64,000 nucleotides of DNA from JADJOM01 sp963817435 (lineage in GTDB: Bacteria; Gemmatimonadota; Gemmatimonadetes; Gemmatimonadales; GWC2-71-9). Location: contig CAWFNY010000001.1 in assembly GCA_963817435.1 (NCBI GenBank), positions 496,001 to 560,000 on the forward strand, written 5' to 3'. The stretch's first letter is position 1; each line of letters opens with the position of its first letter. Made by a program: the position numbers and the translations under genes. The notes below the pieces were generated by a model. It worked only from the letters and a program-made list of their open reading frames with translations. It was not told the origin of the DNA and ran no database searches. This document shows positions 1-8,688 of this stretch, in pieces.

Positions 1-39
1 CAGGCCGAGGCGACCCATCGGCGGGGAAGTGGACACGGG

Positions 40-53
40 GGAAGTATACTTCC
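40..53. promoter_or_regulatory. Perfect palindrome over a -10-like box upstream of chrA
   Basis: A 14-bp perfect inverted repeat (GGAAGTATACTTCC) lies 28 bp before the chrA start. Its centre contains TATACT (45-50), a good -10 hexamer. I see no convincing -35 at the expected distance. A dyad sitting on a -10 box is a common repressor-operator layout, so this may control chrA, but the regulator is not in the window. Confidence 0.35.
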
Positions 54-80
54 GGGGTCTTCCACCCCTGTCAATCGTCC

Positions 81-1193
81 ATGGCACAGCGGTCAGACTC
101 CGCTCATGAATACGCGACCCCCCTCGCCGGGCTCGCCACGCTGTTTCTTCGGCTTGGGGCGACCAGCTTCGGCGGGCCTGCCGCGCACATCGCGCTCATG
201 GAGGACGCGGTCGTCACCCGGCGTGCGTGGATGACTCGTGCGGAGTTCCTCGACCTGCTGGGCGCGGCCAATCTCATCCCCGGGCCGAACTCCAGCGAAC
301 TGGCGATGCATCTCGGCTGGCGGCGTGCCGGCGGGGCCGGGCTCCTGGTCGCCGGCTTCGCCTTCATTCTCCCCGCCGTCCTGATCACCGGCGTGCTGGC
401 GTGGATCTATGTCCGCTTCGGGAATCTTCCGGCGATGGCGGGTCCGCTCGCCGGTGTGCGAGCGGCGGTGCTGGCGGTGATCACCGCGGCGATCTGGCGG
501 CTGGGAACGACGGCGGTCAAGTCGCGCGTCCTCGCCATCGCCGGCGCGCTGGTGCTGATCGCCGCGCTGCTCGGCGGCAATGAACTGCTGCTGCTGCTCG
601 GCGGCGGGGTGCTCGGCGCCTGCTGGATCGCCGGGATTCCCCGCTTCGGCCGAGGCGTGGCGCTCGGCGCGATCGAGCCGACTCTGCTCGCCCTGGGACT
701 CTTCTTCCTCAAGATCGGCAGCATACTGTACGGCAGCGGGTATGTGCTGTTCGCCTTTCTGGAAGGCGGCCTGGTGGAAAAGCTCGGCTGGCTGACTCGA
801 CCGCAACTGGTCGACGCCATTGCGGCCGGGCAATTCACGCCCGGCCCCGTGCTCTCCACCGCGACGTTCGTCGGCTACCTCGTCCTGGGCTGGCCCGGGG
901 CTGTGATCGCCACCCTCGGCATCTTCCTGCCCTCATTCGTGTTCGTGGCGCTGACGTCGCGGCTCGTCGGGCGGCTGCGCCGATCGCCCTGGAGCGCCGC
1001 GTTCCTGGACGCCGTGAACGTGGCGGCGCTCGCGCTGATGGTTTCGGTGACGCTGCACCTCGCGACCACCGCACTGGCCGGCCCCGCGACCTGGGCCATC
1101 GCGGCGCTGGCGTTCCTCGTCCTCGCCCGCACCACGATCAACCCGGGGTGGATCGTCCTCGGCGGACTGCTGCTGGGGGGATTGCTGGCATGA
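81..1193 (+). CDS. chrA: ChrA-family chromate transporter
   Basis: Predicted inner-membrane CHR-family anion transporter of 370 residues. It is almost entirely hydrophobic, and the two halves show the duplicated CHR domain: an N-terminal half with FGGPAAHIALMED near residue 30 and a C-terminal half with QFTPGPVLSTATFVGY near residue 250. Length fits the long (two-domain) ChrA type that exports chromate, possibly coupled to sulfate exchange. The ATG lies just after a palindromic promoter-like element. The stop overlaps the next start as ATGA, so the DedA gene is probably co-translated. Substrate is inferred from family membership; some CHR proteins have unknown substrates. Confidence 0.85.
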   Translation: MAQRSDSAHEYATPLAGLATLFLRLGATSFGGPAAHIALMEDAVVTRRAWMTRAEFLDLLGAANLIPGPNSSELAMHLGWRRAGGAGLLVAGFAFILPAVLITGVLAWIYVRFGNLPAMAGPLAGVRAAVLAVITAAIWRLGTTAVKSRVLAIAGALVLIAALLGGNELLLLLGGGVLGACWIAGIPRFGRGVALGAIEPTLLALGLFFLKIGSILYGSGYVLFAFLEGGLVEKLGWLTRPQLVDAIAAGQFTPGPVLSTATFVGYLVLGWPGAVIATLGIFLPSFVFVALTSRLVGRLRRSPWSAAFLDAVNVAALALMVSVTLHLATTALAGPATWAIAALAFLVLARTTINPGWIVLGGLLLGGLLA

Positions 1194-1759
1194 CCTCGAT
1201 CGAAAGCTTCCTGTCGCAATACGGCCTCATCGCCCTGTTCCTGCTGGCCACGGTCGAGGGAGATGTGAGTCTCATCGTGGGTGGTGTGCTGGCCCACCTG
1301 GGCATCCTGCCGCTCGCTGGCGTGATGGTCGCCGGTGCCCTCGGCAACCTCGGGGGTGATCTGGTGTGGTTCTGGATGGGGCGCCGGCACAGCGAGCGGA
1401 TCCAGGCCACGAAGTTCTATCGCGCAGTGGGCCCGCGCATCGCCCGGCTCACGCGCCGGCTCGGGGCCTGGCAACTGCTCGTCTCCCGCGTCATCTACGG
1501 CACCCGGAACGCGAGCATGCTCTACTGGGGCCAGGCCGGACTGGCCCCGCTCCGCTTCGTGCTGATCGACGGCCTGGGCTGCGCCCTCGCCGCGATCGGA
1601 TTCAGCCTCCTGGGCTACCTCGTCGGTCATGGTACCAGCGTGCTGACCGGTGAAGTGAAGCGGGTGGAGCAGTGGCTCCTGGTCGCGGTGGTCGCGGGCG
1701 GACTGATCGTTTGGGGTGTGACCCGGGTGATGCGCCGGGAACTCCACGACCAGGTTTGA
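1190..1759 (+). CDS. DedA-family membrane protein
   Basis: Small integral membrane protein of 189 residues resembling the DedA/SNARE-associated (VTT) family, which includes undecaprenyl-phosphate and phospholipid flippases. The N-terminus MTSIESFLSQYGLIALF and the segment GALGNLGGDLVWFWMGRR are typical, followed by a YGTRNASMLYWGQAG stretch in the place of the usual family arginine motif. I chose the ATG at 1190 because it overlaps the chrA stop (ATGA); an upstream in-frame ATG would lie deep inside chrA. The exact lipid substrate cannot be told from sequence. Confidence 0.78.
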   Translation: MTSIESFLSQYGLIALFLLATVEGDVSLIVGGVLAHLGILPLAGVMVAGALGNLGGDLVWFWMGRRHSERIQATKFYRAVGPRIARLTRRLGAWQLLVSRVIYGTRNASMLYWGQAGLAPLRFVLIDGLGCALAAIGFSLLGYLVGHGTSVLTGEVKRVEQWLLVAVVAGGLIVWGVTRVMRRELHDQV

Positions 1760-1873
1760 ATCCCGAGCCGCCGCCTCTGAGACGGCGGACCGTCCCAGAC
1801 CCGGGGGACCGGACCGCGGGGTGGAGAATCACGAAAAGTTGCATAGCCCCTTCCGCCATGCGAAGTTACAGCC

Positions 1874-2901
1874 ATGCAACTCGCCCCCCTCGTGGCCGAC
1901 CTTCGGGCCAGGAAGGTGCCCGCGATCGCTCGCGCGATCTCACTGGTTGAGAACGCCCGACCCGGTTTCGAGGAACTCCTTTCCTCCATTCATTCCGCAC
2001 TCGGGCACGCCCGGCGCATCGGTATCACCGGGCCGCCGGGCGCTGGGAAGTCCACGCTCACGGAGCGTCTGGTCCAGGCCTACCGGGCCGAAGGGCTGAA
2101 GGTGGCGGTGGTGGCGGTGGATCCCACCAGTCCGTTCACCGGCGGGGCCCTGCTGGGCGACCGCATCCGCATGGAGTCGGTGGCGCTGGATCCCGGCGTC
2201 TTCATCCGCTCCATGGCGACCCGCGGGTCGCTGGGCGGACTCGCGACGACCACGCGCGAGGTGTGCGACGTGCTCGACGCGGGCGGGTTCGATCGCATCC
2301 TGGTCGAGACCGTCGGCGTTGGGCAGACCGAACTCGACGTCGCCAGGAGCACCGACACGACGGTGCTGGTCCTGGTGCCCGAATCGGGTGACGGTATCCA
2401 GACGCTCAAGTCAGGCATCATGGAGATCGGCGACATCTTCGTGGTGAACAAGGCGGACCGGCCCGGCGCGGACCGCCTGCGGCAGGAGATCGAGATCACG
2501 CTCGGCATCCGGAGCGGGAACGCGATGCGGCATGTCCGGGCGCACCATGGTCCGGCGTCGACGGCTGCAGTGGCGCCGGTCGAGCACCCGGCGACAAGCT
2601 GGAAGCAGCCGGTGCTCGCGACGGTCGCGGCGAAGGGCGACGGCGTGGAGGATCTGGTCGCGGCGATTGACGCGCACTTCGCGATGCTGTCGCAGGCTGG
2701 GCTGCTGGAGGAACGGCGCCGGCGAAGGCTGTATGACCGGACGCGCGAGGTGGTCGATCGCGCCGCCCGGCAATGGGTGTGGCAGGAAACCGGGGTGGAG
2801 CAGATGATCCGCGATCGGATGGACGATGTGGCAACCGGGCGCATGAGCCCCTACGAAGTGGCCGCCGAGGTGCTGGACGGACTCAAGCAGGGAATGCGTC
2901 T

Positions 2902-2905
<4 letters not shown>
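1874..2905 (+). CDS. meaB: MeaB-like G-protein chaperone of acyl-CoA mutase
   Basis: P-loop GTPase of the MeaB/ArgK family, 343 residues, which gates adenosylcobalamin loading and protects B12-dependent acyl-CoA mutases. The Walker A motif GPPGAGKS is at residues 53-60. It is followed by AVDPTSPFTGGALLGDRIRM, ETVGVGQTE (switch region) and the guanine-specificity motif NKAD, all typical of the family. Its stop overlaps the start of the mutase large subunit (ATGA), which is the usual partner arrangement. Historic annotation as an arginine/ornithine transport kinase (ArgK) is not supported by this context. Confidence 0.93.
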
Positions 2906-4617
<1,712 letters not shown>

Positions 4618-4633
4618 TCGGAGTCGCGGCACT

Positions 4634-4675
4634 CCGGTCCCGCACCTCGGCGCTGATGCCGATGGCCGGGACCGG
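4634..4675 (+). other. Long stem-loop between mutase gene and next ORF
   Basis: CCGGTCCCG (4634-4642) and CGGGACCGG (4667-4675) form a perfect 9-bp stem. The 24-nt loop contains a further CGGC/GCCG pairing. No T-tract follows, so it does not look like a classical terminator. It may stabilise the upstream mRNA or attenuate transcription into the 4697 gene. Confidence 0.35.
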
Positions 4676-4696
4676 CCGTCCGCGGCTGGTAATCTC

Positions 4697-5848
4697 ATGG
4701 CAAACGACATCCAGAAGCTTCTCGCGCGGCTGACCAAGCTCCGCACCGACGATCATCGCATCGTGACCTGCTATCTGAAGGTGGAGCCACGGGACCGGTC
4801 CCGCGGCAAGTACCTCATCAAACTCAAGAACCGCATCCGCGAAGTCGAAGGCGCCCTGGAGGGACTCGGCCTCACGCGGCAGCAGCGGGAGGAAGTCAGC
4901 GCCGATCTCAAGCGGATCCAGGATCAGCTCAAGGACGCAGCCCGTCTGCCGGCAACGCAGGGGCTGGCCATCTTCGCCTGCGGACCGCTCAAGCTGTTCG
5001 AGCTCGTGGGGCTTCCGAGCGTGCACCGCTCGCGCCTCGCCGTCGAGCGGACGGCGCTGGTGCGGGAGCTCGCGTCCGTCGAGGACGAGATCGGTACCCT
5101 GCTCACGGTAGTCCTGGACCGTACCGCGGCCCGGTTCTTCGAGGTCACGGCCTTCGGCGCCGGGGAGGTCGAGGATCTGCGCGCGGACACGACGCGCGGC
5201 GGCCGCTTCCACAGCGACCGGGCGGACTCGCCCGGCAAGGGCGAGCATCAGTACAACAACCGGATTCGCGAGGAGAAACAGCGTCATTACGCCGCGATCG
5301 CCGAACGGCTCTTCGCGCTGCACCGGAAGCGCCCGGTGCATGGTGTGGTCCTCGCGGGGCCGGGGAATGACGCGGGCGCCGTCGCGGCGTTCCTGCACCC
5401 CTATCTCGCGGAGCGGCTGATGGGCGTGGTCAGCCTGAATCCGAAGGAGGCGACTCCCGCGGTGGTCTACGAGGCGACGCTCGCCACCCGCGCCGAATAC
5501 GAGCGCGAGTCGGAGCGGACCATCGCGCATGGACTCGAGGACGCCCTCGGCGCGGGGTGGGCTTCGGACGGGCCCGACGCGACGCTGCGCGCGCTGGGTC
5601 GCGGTCAGGTGCGCACGCTGCTGGTGGACGCCGACGCCCAGGGTCCGGGCTTCCGCTCGGGCAAGACCGGCCGCCTCGCGATGGCCGAGCGCGATCTCCG
5701 CAACGACGGCGACGTGCATCCGGTCCTGGATCTCGTCGATGAAGCGATCGAAGAGGCGCTTCGTCAGCGGGTGGAGGTCGAGGTGCTCTACGACCCGGAA
5801 GCGGTGGCCGCGGTCAGCGGGATCGCGGGATTGTACCGGTTCCGGTGA
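4697..5848 (+). CDS. baeRF/Vms1-like eRF1-fold protein
   Basis: Soluble protein of 383 residues resembling the bacterial eRF1-like (baeRF, Vms1/ANKZF1-related) family, proposed to act on peptidyl-tRNA or stalled ribosomes. Visible features are an N-terminal helical region rich in Lys/Arg and the segment VVLDRTAARFFEV near residue 140. A basic region follows with GRFHSDRADSPGKGEH and HQYNNRIREEKQRHY, and then a Rossmann-like stretch HGVVLAGPGNDAGAVAAFL. The end GGDVHPVLDLVDEAIEEAL-like tail is common in the family. It sits inside an acyl-CoA operon and its stop overlaps the next start (GTGA). The family call is from remembered motifs and not from a search; the function is uncertain. Confidence 0.6.
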   Translation: MANDIQKLLARLTKLRTDDHRIVTCYLKVEPRDRSRGKYLIKLKNRIREVEGALEGLGLTRQQREEVSADLKRIQDQLKDAARLPATQGLAIFACGPLKLFELVGLPSVHRSRLAVERTALVRELASVEDEIGTLLTVVLDRTAARFFEVTAFGAGEVEDLRADTTRGGRFHSDRADSPGKGEHQYNNRIREEKQRHYAAIAERLFALHRKRPVHGVVLAGPGNDAGAVAAFLHPYLAERLMGVVSLNPKEATPAVVYEATLATRAEYERESERTIAHGLEDALGAGWASDGPDATLRALGRGQVRTLLVDADAQGPGFRSGKTGRLAMAERDLRNDGDVHPVLDLVDEAIEEALRQRVEVEVLYDPEAVAAVSGIAGLYRFR

Positions 5849-6552
5849 CGCGAAAAGCGGTTCTCTTCGACGCGGGCAACACGCTCCTGTTCCTGGACTA
5901 CCCCCGGCTCGCGCCAGCGGTGGCCCGGGCGACCGGTGTCCCGCTGACGGCGGAATCGCTGGCGATGCAGGCGCGGCCGGCCGCACTCTCGCTCGAGCGC
6001 GGAGACACCACCGACCGGGAACGGGCCTCGCGCTACCTCGAGACGCTCTTTCGCCTCGCCGGCGTGCCGGAGACCCAGATGCCGGTGGTCCGCGAGACGC
6101 TGCTGGCACTGCACCTCGAGAAGCACCTGTGGGGCGGTGTGCTGGCGGGGACCACCGAAGCGCTCGACCGGCTGCGCTCCGCCGGCTACCGTCTCGGCGT
6201 CGTCTCGAACAGCGACGGGCGCGCCGAGGAGGGACTCGAGGCGGCGGGGCTCCGTGGATACTTCGAGGTGGTGATCGACTCGCAGCTGGTGGGTTTCGAG
6301 AAGCCGGATCCGCGGATCTTCGAGGCCGCGCTGCGCCGGATGGCGCTCGCCCCGGAGGAGGCCTTGTACGTGGGCGACATCTACGAGGTCGACGTGGTGG
6401 GCGCGAGGCGCGCCCGCATGGACGTGGTGCTGCTTGATCCGCTCGGGAACCACGCGGGGCGCGACGTCCCGATCGCGGCGAGTCTGGCCGAGGTCGCCGA
6501 ACTGGTCCTGGCGCCAACGGGCAGCCTGACGGCCGCCCCGGGACGATCCTAA
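5845..6552 (+). CDS. HAD-superfamily hydrolase
   Basis: Haloacid-dehalogenase-like phosphatase of 235 residues. Motif I is FDAGNTLLF near the N-terminus (nucleophile Asp, with Gly at the usual second Asp position as in several HAD subgroups). Motif II is VVSNSDG, motif III the Lys in FEKPDPRIF, and motif IV YVGDIYEVDVVGARRA. The helical cap lies between motifs I and II. The GTG start overlaps the upstream stop (GTGA), indicating co-translation. The substrate cannot be predicted; REG-2/HDHD3-like and YjjG-like proteins are the nearest types. Confidence 0.82.
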   Translation: MTRKAVLFDAGNTLLFLDYPRLAPAVARATGVPLTAESLAMQARPAALSLERGDTTDRERASRYLETLFRLAGVPETQMPVVRETLLALHLEKHLWGGVLAGTTEALDRLRSAGYRLGVVSNSDGRAEEGLEAAGLRGYFEVVIDSQLVGFEKPDPRIFEAALRRMALAPEEALYVGDIYEVDVVGARRARMDVVLLDPLGNHAGRDVPIAASLAEVAELVLAPTGSLTAAPGRS

Positions 6553-6576
6553 CAACCCTCTGACCGACTGACTCTC

Positions 6577-7011
6577 ATGGTTGCCGCACTCGACAGGAAA
6601 CCGCTCGCCCGTCCCATCCGCGTGCTCGTGGCCAAGCCGGGGCTGGACGGTCATGACCGCGGCGCCAAGGTGGTGGCGGCCGCGCTGCGCGACGCGGGCA
6701 TGGAAGTGATCTACACCGGGCTGCACCAGACCCCGGAGATGATCGCCACGGCGGCCGTCCAGGAGGACGTCGACGTGGTCGGTCTCTCGATTCTCTCCGG
6801 CGCGCACATGACCCTCTTCCCCCGGGTGCGGACGCTGCTCACCGAGGCTGGCCGTCCGGACATCCTGCTCACCGGGGGCGGCATCATCCCGAAGGAGGAC
6901 ATGGAGGCACTGGAGCAGCTCGGTGTGGGCAGGCTCTTCGGCCCGGGCACGCCCACGTCGGACCTGATCCAGTACATCGAGGTCTGGGTCGGCGAGCATC
7001 TCCCGGGCTGA
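6577..7011 (+). CDS. B12-binding small subunit of acyl-CoA mutase
   Basis: Cobalamin-binding domain protein of 144 residues, the partner of the large subunit encoded at 2902-4617. The diagnostic D-x-H-x-x-G motif is D24-G-H26-D-R-G29, where His26 would replace dimethylbenzimidazole as lower axial cobalt ligand. GLSILSGAH and the glycine-rich TGGGIIP complete the base-off binding signature. Length fits IcmB and the small subunit of split methylmalonyl-CoA mutases. It is separated from its large subunit by two unrelated genes, which is unusual but still within one transcription direction. Confidence 0.93.
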   Translation: MVAALDRKPLARPIRVLVAKPGLDGHDRGAKVVAAALRDAGMEVIYTGLHQTPEMIATAAVQEDVDVVGLSILSGAHMTLFPRVRTLLTEAGRPDILLTGGGIIPKEDMEALEQLGVGRLFGPGTPTSDLIQYIEVWVGEHLPG

Positions 7012-7043
7012 TCCCGATCCCTCGTGCCAACCGTGATCCCCAC

Positions 7044-8675
7044 GTGACCACCACGCCCGTGACCGCCCGCCCGCCGCGTCTGCGCGCCCTGACCGACGAA
7101 TACCTCGCCCTCGCCGCGAAGCTGCGCGAGGGTGGCGGCGCCAGGCGCGTCGCGAAGATGCACGAGAAGGGACAGCTTGCGCCGCGCGAGCGCGTCCAGG
7201 CGCTGCTCGATCCCGGTTCGCCCTGGCTCGAGCTCGGCCTGCTGGTGGCCTACGACCAGTATGACGGTCAGGCCCCGGGCGCGGGCGTCATCACCGGCGT
7301 GGGCATGGTCGAGGGCCGCGAAGTTGTCGTCGTCGCCAACGACGCCACCGTCAAGGCGGGTTCCTGGTGGCCGGAGACGATCACCAAGATTCTTCGCGCC
7401 CAGGAAGTGGCGATGCGGCAGCGGATCCCGATCGTCTACCTGGTCGACTCCGCCGGCGTGAACCTGCCCTACCAGGGCGGGGTCTTTCCCGGACAGTATG
7501 GCGCCGCGCGCATCTTCTACTACAACTCGATCATGCGGCGCTACCTCTTCGTGCCGCAGGTGAGTGCGGTGATGGGAAGCTGCATCGCCGGCGGCGCGTA
7601 TCTCCCCGCACTCTCCGACGTGATCTTCATGGTCGACGGCACCAGCTTCATGGGACTCGGGGGCCCCAATCTGGTGAAGGGAGCGACCGGGCAGGTGGTG
7701 GACGCCGAATCGCTCGGGGGCGCGGCGATGCACACCTCCCGCTCCGCCGTCGCGCACTATCGTGCGGCGACCGATCGGGAGTGCGTGACGATGGTGCGCG
7801 GCTACATCGCCCGGCTGCCCCGGATGCACCAGGTGCAGCATCAGGTGGAGCCTCCCCGCCCGCCCAGCCGTCCGGTCACCGACCTGTACGACATCCTTCC
7901 CGCCGATCACCGGCTCTCCTACGACATGCACGCCCTGCTGGCCTGCCTGCTCGATGACGGCCGGCTCGACGAATTCCAGCCCGACTTCGCGAAGGAAATG
8001 CTCTGCGGTCATGCCCGGATTGAAGGGCAGCCGGTGGCGATTCTCGCAAACGCCCGCACCGTCATCAAGGGCAAGGCCGGACAGATGCCGCGGATCGGCG
8101 GCATCATCTACACCGAGAGCGCCGAGAAGGCCGCGTACTTCATCGAGACTGCCAGCCGGGAACGGATCCCGCTGCTCTTCCTGCAGGATGTCAGCGGATT
8201 CATGGTGGGTACCGAGGCAGAGCAGTCGGGCATCATCCGCGCGGGGGCGCGCTTCGTGGAGGCGATGTCGACCGCGGTGGTGCCGAAGATCGTGCTCACC
8301 CTCAATCACGCCTCCGGCGCGGGCTACTATGCCATGGCGGGGCAGGGGTTCGACCCTGACTTCATCCTGAGCTGGCCCACCGGCCGGATGGCCGTCATGG
8401 AGGGAGAGTCGGCGGTGGAAGCGGTGCACGGTGTCGAGCTGGCGAAGGCGCGCGCGGAAAAGCGTCCGCCCGCGCCTGAGGTGCAGGCCGCCGCCGCCGC
8501 GATGCGCGCCGACTACGAGCATCAGCTCGATGCCAAGTACGCCGCCGCGCGCGGGCACGTCGATGCCCTGGTCACGGTCGAGGAAACCCGGGACCAGCTG
8601 GCGTTCCTGCTCCGGGTGACCAGCAATTTTGCCGGCCCGCACATCGGGCCCTTCGTGCTTCCCCCAATCGGGTGA
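7044..8675 (+). CDS. Acyl-CoA carboxylase carboxyltransferase (beta) subunit
   Basis: Carboxyltransferase of the biotin-dependent acyl-CoA carboxylase family, 543 residues with N- and C-terminal crotonase-fold halves. VMGSCIAGGAYLPALSD and LGGPNLVKGATGQVV in the first half resemble 3-methylcrotonyl-CoA and geranyl-CoA carboxylase beta subunits. GAGYYAMAGQGFDPDFI lies in the second half. Propionyl-CoA would suit the mutase nearby, and methylcrotonyl- or terpene-type acyl-CoA would suit the AtuA genes downstream; sequence alone does not decide. No biotin carboxylase or biotin-carrier subunit is in the window. The start is a GTG 32 bp after the previous gene. Confidence 0.88.
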   Translation: MTTTPVTARPPRLRALTDEYLALAAKLREGGGARRVAKMHEKGQLAPRERVQALLDPGSPWLELGLLVAYDQYDGQAPGAGVITGVGMVEGREVVVVANDATVKAGSWWPETITKILRAQEVAMRQRIPIVYLVDSAGVNLPYQGGVFPGQYGAARIFYYNSIMRRYLFVPQVSAVMGSCIAGGAYLPALSDVIFMVDGTSFMGLGGPNLVKGATGQVVDAESLGGAAMHTSRSAVAHYRAATDRECVTMVRGYIARLPRMHQVQHQVEPPRPPSRPVTDLYDILPADHRLSYDMHALLACLLDDGRLDEFQPDFAKEMLCGHARIEGQPVAILANARTVIKGKAGQMPRIGGIIYTESAEKAAYFIETASRERIPLLFLQDVSGFMVGTEAEQSGIIRAGARFVEAMSTAVVPKIVLTLNHASGAGYYAMAGQGFDPDFILSWPTGRMAVMEGESAVEAVHGVELAKARAEKRPPAPEVQAAAAAMRADYEHQLDAKYAAARGHVDALVTVEETRDQLAFLLRVTSNFAGPHIGPFVLPPIG

Positions 8676-8688
8676 ACGGACCCCCCGC

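Noticed and set aside
1767..1789. Terminator after the DedA gene
   Set aside because: A CCGCCG/CGGCGG hairpin is present but no T-tract follows and the loop is irregular.
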